Source of the DNA: Micromonospora siamensis
GTDB taxonomy: Bacteria; Actinomycetota; Actinomycetes; Mycobacteriales; Micromonosporaceae
Direction: 5' to 3'
Length of the DNA: 64,000 nucleotides
NCBI RefSeq assembly: GCF_900090305.1
Contig: NZ_LT607751.1
Location: 682,001-746,000, forward strand
The first letter of the stretch is position 1. Every line of letters starts with the position of its first letter. The translations under genes and the position numbers were made by a program. Below the pieces are notes generated by a model. The model saw only the letters and a program-made list of their open reading frames with translations. It ran no database searches and had not been told where the DNA came from. Below are positions 8,137-16,723 of this stretch, in pieces.

Positions 8137-10134
8137 ATGACTCTCCCGCACAGGTCCGTACTCGTCGGAATCGCCGCCTTCTCGCTGATCGCCACGGCCA
8201 CGCCCGCGATGGCCGCCGAACCCGCCGGCACGATCCGGGCCGCCGGCGGCGCCACCGCCGTCGCCGACAGCTACCTGGTCGTCCTGCGGGACGACACGGT
8301 CGCCCCGACCAGGGTCGCCGACACCGCCCGCCAGCTGACCGGGCGGCACGGCGGCACCGTGGCCCGCACCTGGACCGCGGCGCTGCGTGGCTTCGAGGCC
8401 CGGGTGGACGCCCGCGCCGCCGCGCGGATCGCCGCCGAACCCACCGTCGCGTACGTCGAGCAGAACCACACCGTCTCGATCAGCGGCACCCAGACCAACC
8501 CGCCGTCCTGGGGACTGGACCGGGTCGACCAGCGCAGCCTGCCGCTGGACAGCTCCTACACCTACCCGAACACCGCCTCGAACGTGCACGCCTACATCAT
8601 CGACACCGGCATCCGCACCACCCACAGCGACTTCGGCGGCCGGGCCACCTGGGGCACCAACAAGGTCGACACCAACAACACCGACTGCAACGGCCACGGC
8701 ACCCATGTCGCCGGCACCGTCGGCGGCACCTCCTACGGCCTCGCCAAGGGCGTGCAACTGGTGGCGGTCAAGGTGCTGAACTGCCAGGGCAGCGGCACCA
8801 ACGCCGGCGTCATCTCCGGCGTCGACTGGGTGACCCAGAACGCGGTCAAGCCGGCCGTGGCGAACATGAGCCTCGGCGGCGGTGCCAACAGCACCCTCGA
8901 CACCGCCGTCCGCAACTCGATCAGCTCCGGCGTCACCTACGGCCTGGCGGCCGGCAACGACTCGGGTGCGAACGCCTGCAACACCTCACCGGCCCGTACC
9001 GCCGAGGCCATCACGGTCGGCTCGACCACCAGCACCGACGCCCGGTCGTCGTTCTCCAACATCGGCACCTGCCTGGACATCTTCGCGCCCGGCTCGTCGA
9101 TCACCTCGGCCTGGAACAGCAGCGACACCGCCACCAACACGATCAGCGGCACCTCGATGGCCACCCCGCACGTGGTCGGGGCGGCGGCCCTGGTGGCCAG
9201 CGCCAACCCGTCCTGGACCCCGCAGCAGGTGCGGGACTACCTGGTCAACAACGCCACCACCGGTGTGGTCACCAACGCCGGCACCGGCTCGCCGAACCGG
9301 CTGCTCTACGTGGTCAACGGCAGCACCCCGCCGCCCACCAACGACTTCTCCGTCTCGGTCTCGCCGACGTCCGGCACCACCGCACCCGGCGGCTCGGTCA
9401 CCGCCACCGTCGGCACCGCCACCACCAGCGGCTCGGCCCAGTCGGTCAGCCTCACCGCGAGCGGCCTGCCGGGCGGCGCCAGCGCCTCGTTCAACCCGGC
9501 GACGGTCACCTCCGGCGGCTCGTCGACGCTCACCGTCACCACCGCCAGCAGCACCCCGGCCGGCACGTACGCGGTGACGGTCAGCGGCACGGCGGCCTCG
9601 GGCACCAGGACGGCGACCTACTCGCTGACCGTCAGCGGCTCCGGCGGTGGCTGCACCGGTGCCGGCCAGAAGCTGGTCAACCCCGGCTTCGAGTCCGGCA
9701 ACACCGGCTGGACCACCACCTCGGGGGTCATCGGCCAGTACGGCAGCCAGGGCCAGCCCACCCACTCCGGCACCTGGAACGCCTGGCTGGACGGCTACGG
9801 CACCTCGCACACCGACACGCTGGCCCAGTCGGTGGCCGTGCCGGCCGGCTGCACCACCTACAGCCTGAGCTTCTGGCTGCACATCGACACCACCGAGACG
9901 ACCACCAGCACCGCGTACGACACGCTGCGGGTGCAGGTGCTCAACGGCAGCGGCACGGTGCTGGCCACCCTGGCCACGTACTCGAACCTGAACAAGAACA
10001 CCGGCTACGCGCAGCGCACCTTCAACCTGGGCGCGTACGCCGGCCAGACCGTGCAGATCAAGTTCACCGGCGTGGAGGACTCGTCCCTGCAGACCTCGTT
10101 CGTCATCGACGACACGGCGTTGAACGTCTCCTGA
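8137..10134 (+). CDS. Secreted S8 subtilisin-like serine protease with C-terminal beta domains
   Basis: The 665-residue precursor has a signal peptide (cleavage probably after PAMAAEPA, about residue 27) and an I9 inhibitor-type propeptide (about 45-115). An S8 catalytic domain (about 125-385) carries Asp156 (YIIDTG), His187 (NGHGTHVAG) and Ser340 (GTSMATPH). The Thr/Pro linker leads to an Ig-like Ser/Thr/Gly-rich domain (about 402-505, DFSVSVSPTSGTT). A jelly-roll-like domain closes the chain (about 510-665, KLVNPGFESGNTGWTT), resembling carbohydrate-binding or convertase P-like modules. A strong GGAGGGAGGTAGGGAG ribosome site precedes the ATG. Its likely role is extracellular protein degradation, with the C-terminal modules helping attachment. 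Confidence 0.93.
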   Translation: MTLPHRSVLVGIAAFSLIATATPAMAAEPAGTIRAAGGATAVADSYLVVLRDDTVAPTRVADTARQLTGRHGGTVARTWTAALRGFEARVDARAAARIAAEPTVAYVEQNHTVSISGTQTNPPSWGLDRVDQRSLPLDSSYTYPNTASNVHAYIIDTGIRTTHSDFGGRATWGTNKVDTNNTDCNGHGTHVAGTVGGTSYGLAKGVQLVAVKVLNCQGSGTNAGVISGVDWVTQNAVKPAVANMSLGGGANSTLDTAVRNSISSGVTYGLAAGNDSGANACNTSPARTAEAITVGSTTSTDARSSFSNIGTCLDIFAPGSSITSAWNSSDTATNTISGTSMATPHVVGAAALVASANPSWTPQQVRDYLVNNATTGVVTNAGTGSPNRLLYVVNGSTPPPTNDFSVSVSPTSGTTAPGGSVTATVGTATTSGSAQSVSLTASGLPGGASASFNPATVTSGGSSTLTVTTASSTPAGTYAVTVSGTAASGTRTATYSLTVSGSGGGCTGAGQKLVNPGFESGNTGWTTTSGVIGQYGSQGQPTHSGTWNAWLDGYGTSHTDTLAQSVAVPAGCTTYSLSFWLHIDTTETTTSTAYDTLRVQVLNGSGTVLATLATYSNLNKNTGYAQRTFNLGAYAGQTVQIKFTGVEDSSLQTSFVIDDTALNVS

Positions 10135-10151
10135 GCCAACCTTCCCACCGG

Positions 10152-10186
10152 CGTCCGGCGGTCACCCTCAAGGTGGCCGCCGGACG
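10152..10186. terminator. Shared hairpin terminator
   Basis: A stem of about 15 bp (GTCCGGCGGTCACC against GGTGGCCGCCGGAC, one G-U pair) with loop CTCAA lies between the convergent protease and glycosyltransferase genes and can serve both. Confidence 0.75.
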
Positions 10187-10197
10187 TCGTGGTGGCC

Positions 10198-11004
10198 TCA
10201 GACCGCGAAGGTGCCGGGCCGCTCGTGCGCCGGCTCGGGCGGGGTCGCCTTCCACGCGCCGGTCTTCTGCGCGGCCAGGCGGCTCAGGTAGGCGGGGTTG
10301 AGGATGACGTAGCGGCGCCACAGCCGCTTCGGCTCCAGGCCGAGCCGCCAGAGCCACTCCAGGCCGGCCCGCTGCATCCACGGCGGCGGGTTGCGCAGCA
10401 GCCCCGCGTGGTAGTCGAAGGCGGCCCCGACGGCCATCAGCGGCATGTCCAGCAGCGGCCGCATGGCGTACGCGAAGACCTCCTGGCGGGGGCAGCCCAG
10501 GCCGACCAGGACGAGCCGGGCGCCGCTGGCCCTGATCCGCTCGGCGATGTCGACGTCCTCGCCGGGCTGCACGTCACGGAACTTGGACGGCTCCACACCG
10601 GCGATCTTGAGGGCCGGGAACATCCGCTCCAGCGCCGGGACCAGCCGGGCGAGGGTCTCCTCGGTGGAGCCGTAGAGGTAGACCGGCAGCCCCTCCTCGG
10701 CGAAGCGGCGCAGCACGTGCAGGGTCAGGGTCGGCCCGTAGACCCGGTCGGCCAGGCCGGCGTGGTGCAGGAGGTTCATCGCCCAGCGGACCGGCTGGCC
10801 GTCCGGCGTGACCACGTCGAAGGAGTTGAGCCGGGCGTTGTGCGCCGGGTCCAGGACGCCGGTCATCACGCCGTGCACGGCCAGCGCGGTGAGCGCCAGC
10901 GGGCGGCGCTCCCGGGCGGCGGCCACCACCTGCTCGGTCGCGGTCGCGTAGTCGGTCGCGTCGACGAGTACGCCGAGGACGTTGCGCTTGCTGGCGGCGG
11001 TCAT
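10198..11004 (-). CDS. WecG/TagA/CpsF-family glycosyltransferase (GT26)
   Basis: This 268-residue enzyme has the normal length of the WecG/TagA/CpsF family, which transfers a sugar such as N-acetylmannosaminuronate or N-acetylmannosamine onto a lipid-linked acceptor at the inner membrane face. Typical segments are [13 protein letters not shown] (near residue 66), [35 protein letters not shown] and [18 protein letters not shown]. The basic C-terminus after [19 protein letters not shown] fits membrane association. Its ATG overlaps the stop codon of the upstream epimerase gene (ATGA), so the two are coupled and probably act on the same glycan, perhaps a cell-wall polymer linkage or exopolysaccharide. 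The sugar itself is not evident. Confidence 0.85.
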   Translation of the reverse strand: MTAASKRNVLGVLVDATDYATATEQVVAAARERRPLALTALAVHGVMTGVLDPAHNARLNSFDVVTPDGQPVRWAMNLLHHAGLADRVYGPTLTLHVLRRFAEEGLPVYLYGSTEETLARLVPALERMFPALKIAGVEPSKFRDVQPGEDVDIAERIRASGARLVLVGLGCPRQEVFAYAMRPLLDMPLMAVGAAFDYHAGLLRNPPPWMQRAGLEWLWRLGLEPKRLWRRYVILNPAYLSRLAAQKTGAWKATPPEPAHERPGTFAV

Positions 11005-12074
11005 GCGCCGGGCACCCACTTGTCCACGTTGGCCTCGTAGATCTCCCGCAGGATCATCGGCACGTCGTAGGTGATCTTCCAGTCCGGGTAGTGCTCCTCG
11101 AACCGGGCCATGCTGCTGACGTACCACTGGTGGTCGCCGGTGCGGGCCTGCTCGACGTAGTTGACCTTCGCCTCGCGGCCGGTGATCTCCTCGGCGACAG
11201 CGAACGCCTCGATGTGCGAGGTGTTGGAGTGCCGGCCGCCGCCGAGGTTGTAGACCTCGGCCGAGCGGGGCGCCCGGAAGAACGCCTCGAACGCGGTCAG
11301 CACGTCGCGGGAGTGGATGGCGTCGCGGACCATCTTGCCCTTGTAGCCGAAGAGGTTGTACGTCCGGCCCTCCATCACGCACCGCATCAGGTACGCCAGG
11401 AAGCCGTGCAGCTCGGCGGCCGAGTGCGCCGGGCCGGTCAGCGTGCCGCCCCGGAAGCAGGCGGTCCGCATGTCGAAGTAGCGGCCGTACTCCTGCACCA
11501 TCACGTCGGCGGCGACCTTCGAGGCGCCGAAGACCGAGTGCAGCGAGGCGTCGATCGACATCTCCTCGGTGATGCCACCGAAGAACGGGTGGTCCGCCGG
11601 CAGCTCGTACCGGGTCTCCAGCTCCACCAGCGGGAGGCTGTTCGGCCGGTCGCCGTAGACCTTGTTGGTGGAGCAGTGGATGAACGGTGCCTCGACGGCG
11701 TGCCGCCGGGTCAGTTCCAGCACGTTGAGCGTGCCGCCGGCGTTCACGTCGAAGTCGGTGAACGGCTCCTTGGCCGCCCAGTCGTGGCTGGGCTGGGCCG
11801 CGCTGTGGATCACCACGGCGATGTCCGAGCCGTACTTCTTGAAGACCTGCTCCAGGCCGTCCCGGTCGCGGATGTCGACCGAGAAGTGGGTGTACGCACT
11901 GCCCAGGTCGGCGGCGAGCCGGTCCAGGCTCCACGCGGTCGAACCGTCCGCGCCGAAGAAGTACCGGCGCATGTCGTTGTCGATGCCGACCACGTCGAGG
12001 CCCAGCCCGGCGAAGTGCCGGGCCGCCTCGGAACCGATCAGACCGCCCGATCCGGTCACCAACGCGACAGTCAC
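11001..12074 (-). CDS. Extended SDR NAD-dependent sugar epimerase/dehydratase with Tyr-to-Phe change
   Basis: This 357-residue Rossmann protein has the glycine motif TGSGGLIG (residues 7-14), a DIRD cofactor-contact segment (67-70) and VYGDRPNS (139-146). The family is that of nucleotide-sugar 4-epimerases, dehydratases and CDP-paratose 2-epimerase. At the expected catalytic YxxxK position I read VFGASK, that is Phe182 and Lys186, so the usual proton-transferring tyrosine is absent. The GTG at 12074 follows CAGGAG. The gene is coupled by a 4-nt overlap to the GT26 gene and may supply or modify its sugar donor. Either this clade uses another catalytic residue or the reaction differs from a normal epimerisation. 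Confidence 0.85.
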   Translation of the reverse strand: MTVALVTGSGGLIGSEAARHFAGLGLDVVGIDNDMRRYFFGADGSTAWSLDRLAADLGSAYTHFSVDIRDRDGLEQVFKKYGSDIAVVIHSAAQPSHDWAAKEPFTDFDVNAGGTLNVLELTRRHAVEAPFIHCSTNKVYGDRPNSLPLVELETRYELPADHPFFGGITEEMSIDASLHSVFGASKVAADVMVQEYGRYFDMRTACFRGGTLTGPAHSAAELHGFLAYLMRCVMEGRTYNLFGYKGKMVRDAIHSRDVLTAFEAFFRAPRSAEVYNLGGGRHSNTSHIEAFAVAEEITGREAKVNYVEQARTGDHQWYVSSMARFEEHYPDWKITYDVPMILREIYEANVDKWVPGA

Positions 12075-12147
12075 ACGCCACTCCTGAGGCCATCGGGGGC
12101 AGGGAACGTTCGGAGCATAGCGTGACATCAGGCACGCCCCGATATGC

Positions 12148-12182
12148 GACGAGGGCCCCGCATCAGCTGCGGAGCCCTCGTC
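12148..12182. terminator. Hairpin terminator after tRNA-Leu
   Basis: A perfect GACGAGGGC / GCCCTCGTC stem with an inner GCA/TGC pairing lies directly 3' of the minus-strand tRNA-Leu and upstream of the epimerase start. It most likely ends the tRNA transcript. Confidence 0.75.
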
Positions 12183-12186
12183 ACTC

Positions 12187-12272
12187 TGGTGGGGATGGGG
12201 GGAGTTGAACCCCCACGTCCTTTCGGACACACGGACCTGAACCGTGCGCGTCTGCCATTCCGCCACATCCCC
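12187..12272 (-). tRNA. tRNA-Leu (anticodon CAG)
   Basis: On the minus strand the sequence folds as a class II tRNA. Acceptor GGGGATG pairs with CATCCCC, followed by discriminator A and an encoded CCA (12187-12189). The anticodon stem CACGG/CCGTG has loop TTCAGGT, giving anticodon CAG. A long variable arm (GTCCGAAAGGAC) is characteristic of tRNA-Leu. The length is 86 nt. A TAATAT at 12336-12341 (minus strand) could be its -10 element. Confidence 0.95.
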
Positions 12273-12508
12273 GTGGCTTTACCTGGAGAACTGTAACCCG
12301 CCCGGCACCGCCGATTCCGGCGGGGTGGCCCGGACATATTACGCTGTCCCAGGTCGCGCCACGATCGGTCACCGTTCGTGGCGGTCGAAAGAGTAGCACG
12401 AGGAGACCGGCCCTACCGAACGGGCCGGCGGCGGGCGGCCGAGCGGCGTGTGAGCTGCGAGGGCGGCGGCCGGATAGCATCATGTCCTCGGGACCCGAGG
12501 AGGAGCCG

Positions 12509-13273
12509 GTGAGCGTGCTGCAACGCTTCGAGAAGCGTCTGGAAGGCCTGGTTGAGGGGGCCTTCGCCAAGGTCTTCAAAGGGGTGGTCCACCCCGTGGA
12601 GATCCTCAACGCCATGCAGCGGGAGGCCGAGGCGCACAAGGCCATCCTGGCCGGTGGGCGCACGTTGGTGCCCAACCGCTACGTGATCGATCTCTCGCCG
12701 TACGACCACAGTCGGCTGGCGCCGTACGCCGCCGCGCTGGCCCAGGAGCTGGCCCAGTCGCAGGCGGAGTTCATCGGCGAGCAGGCCTGGACGGTCTACG
12801 GCGACGTGATCGTCGAGATCGAGCGCGGCGAAGGGCTGGACACCGGGATGTTCCGGGTCACCGCCGAGGTCTACACCGGCGGCGAGGTCGCTCCGGTCTC
12901 CGCGCCGGGCGGGTACGACGCGGGCCCGCCGGCATACCCGGCCTACGACCAGGGTGGCGGCTACGGCCCCCCGCCCGGCCACGGTGGCGCGCGCAACGTC
13001 CGGCTGGTCTCCGGTGACGGCCGCACCTACCCGCTGCAGATGGGCTCGACCGTCATCGGCCGGGGCGACCAGGCCAACCTGCGCCTGCCCGACGTCGGCA
13101 TCTCGCGCCGACACGCCCGGCTGGACTTCGACGGCGGCCAGGTCGTGCTGACCGATCTGGGTTCCACCAACGGCACGATGGTCAACGGCCAGCGCGTGTC
13201 GGCCGTCGCCCTCAACCCCGGCGACATGATCCAGCTCGGCACGACGACGCTGACCTTCCGCGTGGACGGCTGA
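12509..13273 (+). CDS. fhaA: FhaA: DUF3662 and FHA-domain phosphothreonine-binding protein
   Basis: The 254-residue protein has an N-terminal DUF3662 domain (about 1-115: LQRFEKRLEGLVEGAFAKVF; RYVIDLSPYDHSRL), a Gly/Pro/Tyr-rich linker, and a C-terminal FHA domain (about 161-254). The FHA phosphothreonine-binding signature is seen as VIGRGDQANLRL, ISRRHARL and DLGSTNGTMVNG. In mycobacteria FhaA binds phosphorylated MviN and PknB substrates and controls peptidoglycan synthesis at the pole and septum. The GTG at 12509 is preferred because AGGAGGAG precedes it; an ATG 9 codons upstream is possible. It heads the operon that runs to pknB. Confidence 0.93.
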   Translation: MSVLQRFEKRLEGLVEGAFAKVFKGVVHPVEILNAMQREAEAHKAILAGGRTLVPNRYVIDLSPYDHSRLAPYAAALAQELAQSQAEFIGEQAWTVYGDVIVEIERGEGLDTGMFRVTAEVYTGGEVAPVSAPGGYDAGPPAYPAYDQGGGYGPPPGHGGARNVRLVSGDGRTYPLQMGSTVIGRGDQANLRLPDVGISRRHARLDFDGGQVVLTDLGSTNGTMVNGQRVSAVALNPGDMIQLGTTTLTFRVDG

Positions 13274-13279
13274 CCCGCC

Positions 13280-13768
13280 TTGCCGGAACTCGTCATCACC
13301 GTCGCCCGGTTCGGGTTCCTCATCCTGCTGTGGATCTTCGTGTTCACGGTGGTCGGCGTCATCCGTCGGGACCTCTTCGCCGGTGCCCGGTCGAGTCGGC
13401 TGGTGGCGGCGCCCCGAGCCGTCGGCGCGTCGACCGGCCAGCCGGCCGCCAAGCAGGCCAAGGTGAAGCGGGGTCGCGCCGCCCACCAGCTGGTGGTCAC
13501 CGCGGGCCAGCTCGCCGGCACCCGGATCACGCTGGGCGAAGCGCAGATCACGATCGGTCGGGCCGAGGACTCCACCCTGGTCATCACCGACGACTACGCC
13601 TCCGCCCGGCACGCCCGGCTGGTGCCCCGTGAGGGGCAGTGGTTCGTCGAGGATCTCGGCTCGACTAACGGCACCTACCTGGATCGCGCTAAGGTCACCG
13701 GACCAACCCCCGTCCCCCTCGGCGTGCCGATCCGGATCGGCCGCACTTCTCTCGAATTACGGCCATGA
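13280..13768 (+). CDS. fhaB: FhaB/FipA: membrane-anchored FHA-domain protein
   Basis: This is a 162-residue protein with one N-terminal membrane span (about residues 10-28, FGFLILLWIFVFTVVGVI), a basic linker, and a cytoplasmic FHA domain (about 69-162: TIGRAEDSTLVI, SARHARL, DLGSTNGTYLD). The FHA domain should bind phosphothreonines made by PknA/PknB; the mycobacterial counterpart FipA takes part in septal assembly with FtsZ and FtsQ. The start codon appears to be TTG at 13280, 6 nt after fhaA, without a clear ribosome site, so it may rely on coupling. The stop overlaps the pstP ATG (ATGA). Confidence 0.92.
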   Translation: MPELVITVARFGFLILLWIFVFTVVGVIRRDLFAGARSSRLVAAPRAVGASTGQPAAKQAKVKRGRAAHQLVVTAGQLAGTRITLGEAQITIGRAEDSTLVITDDYASARHARLVPREGQWFVEDLGSTNGTYLDRAKVTGPTPVPLGVPIRIGRTSLELRP

Positions 13769-15207
13769 CTCTGACCCTGCGCTATGCGGCCCACAGTGAC
13801 CGCGGTCTGATCCGAGACGGTAACCAGGACTCCGTCTACGCCGGACCGCGGCTTCTCGCCGTCGCCGACGGCATGGGCGGCATGGCCGCCGGTGACGTCG
13901 CCAGCAACATCGTCATCGGTGCCATGGCGCCGCTCGACGAGGACGTCCCGGGTGACGCCCTCGTCGACGCGTTGCGCTCGGCCGTCGGCACCGCCAACCA
14001 ACAACTCCGCGACACCGTGGACGCCAACCCGCAGCTGGAGGGGATGGGCACCACGCTCACCGCGACCCTCTTCTCCGGCAGCAAGCTGGGCATGGTCCAC
14101 ATCGGTGACTCGCGGGCCTACCTGCTGCGCAACGGTGAGTTCGCGCAGATCACCAAGGACGACACCTACGTCCAGATGCTGGTCGACGAGGGCCGGATCA
14201 GCGCCGAGGAGGCGAGCAGCCACCCACAGCGGTCGCTGCTCACCCGCGCGCTCGACGGCCGGGACATCGACCCGGAATACAGCGTCCGCCAGGTGCTGCC
14301 GGGCGACCGCTACCTGATCTGCAGCGACGGGCTCTCCGGGGTGGTCAGCGCCGACACCATCGGCGAGACCCTGCGGGAATACCCCGACCCGCAGCAGTGC
14401 GTCGAGCGGCTGGTGCAGCTGGCCCTGCGCGGCGGCGGCCCGGACAACATCACCGTGATCATCGCCGACGCCACCGACCAGGACATCGTCGAGGCCAGCC
14501 CCATCGTCGGCGGCGCCGCCGCCCGCGACCGCGGCATGGCCACCTCGGCGGACGTCTCCACCCCGGCCGCCCGCGCCTCGGCGCTCTCCGCGCCCCGGCC
14601 GCCCGCGCCCGAGGAGCCGAACGCCGGCCGGGACGACGAACCCGACCGGCCCCGGCACCGCCCGGTCCGTACCGCCGCCATGCTGCTCGCCCTGCTGGTC
14701 ATCCTCGGTGGTGGGCTCTTCGCCGGGTGGAGCTACACCCAGCGGCAGTACTACGTCGGGGCGACCGAGGACGGCCAGCTCGCCGTCTTCCGGGGGGTGC
14801 CCGGTCAGATCGCCGGCCTCGACCTGTCGCGGGTGCACTCCACCAGCGGCGCCCAGCTGGACGACCTCACCCTCGCCGCCCAGGAGCAGGTCAAGCAGGG
14901 CATTCAGGCCAAGAGCGAGCCGGACGCGCAGCGCCGGCTGGCCGACCTGACCAACGACGACCCGGCCAACCCCAACCTGAAGCCGGTCTGCCCGCCCAGC
15001 CCGACCGCGGCGGCGACCACCCCGGCGGCCACCGTGACGCCGGTGGCGCCCGCCCCGACCGTGAGCGGTCGCCCGGTGGGCACCCCGACGCCGCCGGCCC
15101 GGCCGGCCGGCACGCCGACCCCGGTCGCCACCACCACGCCCGACGCCCTGCCGTCCGACACGGCCCCGCCGGCCGGCGACCCGGCCGGCTGCCGGTCGCC
15201 CGAGTGA
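13765..15207 (+). CDS. pstP: PstP: PP2C-family Ser/Thr protein phosphatase
   Basis: The 480-residue membrane phosphatase reverses phosphorylation by PknA and PknB. Residues 1-238 form the PP2C domain, with metal-binding motifs SDRGLIRDGNQDS, VADGMGGMAAGD, GDSRAYLLR, CSDGLSG and GGPDNITVI. A disordered juxtamembrane stretch (about 245-300) precedes a single span (about 303-325, AAMLLALLVILGGGLFAGWS) and an extracellular Thr/Pro-rich tail. The product is about 480 residues, close to that of related actinobacteria. It is joined by 4 nt to fhaB and followed after 28 nt by rodA, so the phosphatase and elongation enzymes share a transcript. Confidence 0.95.
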   Translation: MTLTLRYAAHSDRGLIRDGNQDSVYAGPRLLAVADGMGGMAAGDVASNIVIGAMAPLDEDVPGDALVDALRSAVGTANQQLRDTVDANPQLEGMGTTLTATLFSGSKLGMVHIGDSRAYLLRNGEFAQITKDDTYVQMLVDEGRISAEEASSHPQRSLLTRALDGRDIDPEYSVRQVLPGDRYLICSDGLSGVVSADTIGETLREYPDPQQCVERLVQLALRGGGPDNITVIIADATDQDIVEASPIVGGAAARDRGMATSADVSTPAARASALSAPRPPAPEEPNAGRDDEPDRPRHRPVRTAAMLLALLVILGGGLFAGWSYTQRQYYVGATEDGQLAVFRGVPGQIAGLDLSRVHSTSGAQLDDLTLAAQEQVKQGIQAKSEPDAQRRLADLTNDDPANPNLKPVCPPSPTAAATTPAATVTPVAPAPTVSGRPVGTPTPPARPAGTPTPVATTTPDALPSDTAPPAGDPAGCRSPE

Positions 15208-15235
15208 GCGCCGGCCCGACCCCGAGGACCGATCC

Positions 15236-16723
15236 GTGACCGCAGCGGCCACACCGGCACCCTCGCCCGCCACGACGGGCGAGCAGCCCGGCGTACGCCT
15301 GGCCCGGTCCCGACGCAACTCCGAGCTCTCCCTGCTCCTCCTGGCCATGGTGCTGGTGGCCGCGTACGGCGCGACGGTCGAGGCGAACGTGCTCGACACC
15401 GTCAGCCCGGACTTCTGGGTGCCGGCCGCGGCCCTGGGGCTCGTCTTCCTCGGGCTGCACCTGGTGATCCGGTGGCTGGCGCCGTTCGCCGACCCGGCGC
15501 TGCTGCCCGCGGTGGCCCTGCTCAACGGCATCGGGGTCGGCTTCCTGCGCAGGTACGACCTGGCCCGGGCCACCCCCGCCGAGCGGGAGGACCTGGCCAT
15601 CTTCGCCGGCACCGGTGGCCGGCAGCTCGCCTGGACGCTCGGCGCGGTGCTCCTCGCCGCCGGGCTGCTGGCGCTGATGCGGGACCACCGCTCGCTCTCC
15701 CGGTACGCGTACACCCTGGGGCTGGCCGGCATCGTGCTGGTGATGATCCCGGCGGTGCTGCCCGGCCGTTTCTCCGAGATCAACGGCGCGAAGCTGTGGA
15801 TCCGGATCGGCGGCTTCACCATCCAGCCGGGTGAGTTCGCCAAGCTGGCCCTGCTGGCCTTCTTCGCCTACTACCTGGTCCGCAAGCGGGAGGTGCTCTC
15901 CCTGGCCAGCCGCCGGGTGCTGGGCATCGACTTCCCGCGCGGCCGGGACCTCGGCCCGGTCCTGGTGGTCTGGCTGATCAGCCTCCTGGTGCTGGTCTTC
16001 GAGAAGGACCTGGGCACCTCGCTGCTCTACTTCGGCATGTTCGTGGTGACGCTCTACATCGCCACCGAACGGGTCAGCTGGCTGCTGATCGGTCTGACGC
16101 TGTTCTTCGGCGGCGCCTACCTGGCGTACGTGCTGGGCGCCTCGGTCGGGGGGCCGTTCGCCAACTTCTACGACCGCGCGCAGATCTGGCTGGACCCGTT
16201 CGCCGAGCCGTACGACCGCGGCTACCAGCTGGTGCAGGGGCTGCTCACGCTCGGCACCGGCGGTCTGTTCGGGGCCGGCCCGGGCGGCGGCCAGCCCACC
16301 CTGCTGCCCGAGGTGCAGACCGACTTCATCTTCGCCGGCATCGGTGAGGAGATCGGCCTGCTCGGCCTCTCCGCGCTGCTGGTGACGTACCTGCTCATCG
16401 TGGAGCGCGGCCTGCGCGCGGCCCTGGAGGTGCGGGACTCCTTCGGCAAGCTGCTCGCCGGTGGCCTGGCCTTCACCCTGGGTCTCCAGGTCTTCGTGAT
16501 CATCGGCGGGATCAGCAAGCTCATCCCGCTGACCGGTCAGACCACTCCCTTCCTCTCCGCCGGCGGCTCGTCGCTGATGGCGAACTGGCTGCTCATCGCG
16601 GTGCTGCTGCGGGTCTCCGACGGCGCCCGCCGGCCGGTGGCCGCGGGCGGCGTGGCTTCCCGGCCGTCCGGTACGCCACCGGAGCAGCTGCACGGTGCAC
16701 CCACGGAGGTGATCCGCCCGTGA
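15236..16723 (+). CDS. rodA: RodA/FtsW-family SEDS peptidoglycan glycosyltransferase
   Basis: The 495-residue protein has about twelve membrane spans and belongs to the SEDS family, which polymerises lipid II glycan strands together with a class B penicillin-binding protein. Recognisable segments are GAKLWIRIGGFTIQPGEFAK, LVFEKDLGTSLLYFGMF, YDRGYQLVQGLLTLGTGGLFG and a TDFIFAGIGEEIGLLG motif typical of the family. The GTG at 15236 follows GAGGACC. The stop codon overlaps the pbpA GTG (GTGA), consistent with SEDS and PBP acting as a pair. Confidence 0.95.
   Translation: MTAAATPAPSPATTGEQPGVRLARSRRNSELSLLLLAMVLVAAYGATVEANVLDTVSPDFWVPAAALGLVFLGLHLVIRWLAPFADPALLPAVALLNGIGVGFLRRYDLARATPAEREDLAIFAGTGGRQLAWTLGAVLLAAGLLALMRDHRSLSRYAYTLGLAGIVLVMIPAVLPGRFSEINGAKLWIRIGGFTIQPGEFAKLALLAFFAYYLVRKREVLSLASRRVLGIDFPRGRDLGPVLVVWLISLLVLVFEKDLGTSLLYFGMFVVTLYIATERVSWLLIGLTLFFGGAYLAYVLGASVGGPFANFYDRAQIWLDPFAEPYDRGYQLVQGLLTLGTGGLFGAGPGGGQPTLLPEVQTDFIFAGIGEEIGLLGLSALLVTYLLIVERGLRAALEVRDSFGKLLAGGLAFTLGLQVFVIIGGISKLIPLTGQTTPFLSAGGSSLMANWLLIAVLLRVSDGARRPVAAGGVASRPSGTPPEQLHGAPTEVIRP

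Noticed and set aside
12275..12295. TTAC...GTAA pair upstream of tRNA-Leu as a fourth operator
   Set aside because: The spacing is 10 nt rather than 6 and the flanks do not match.
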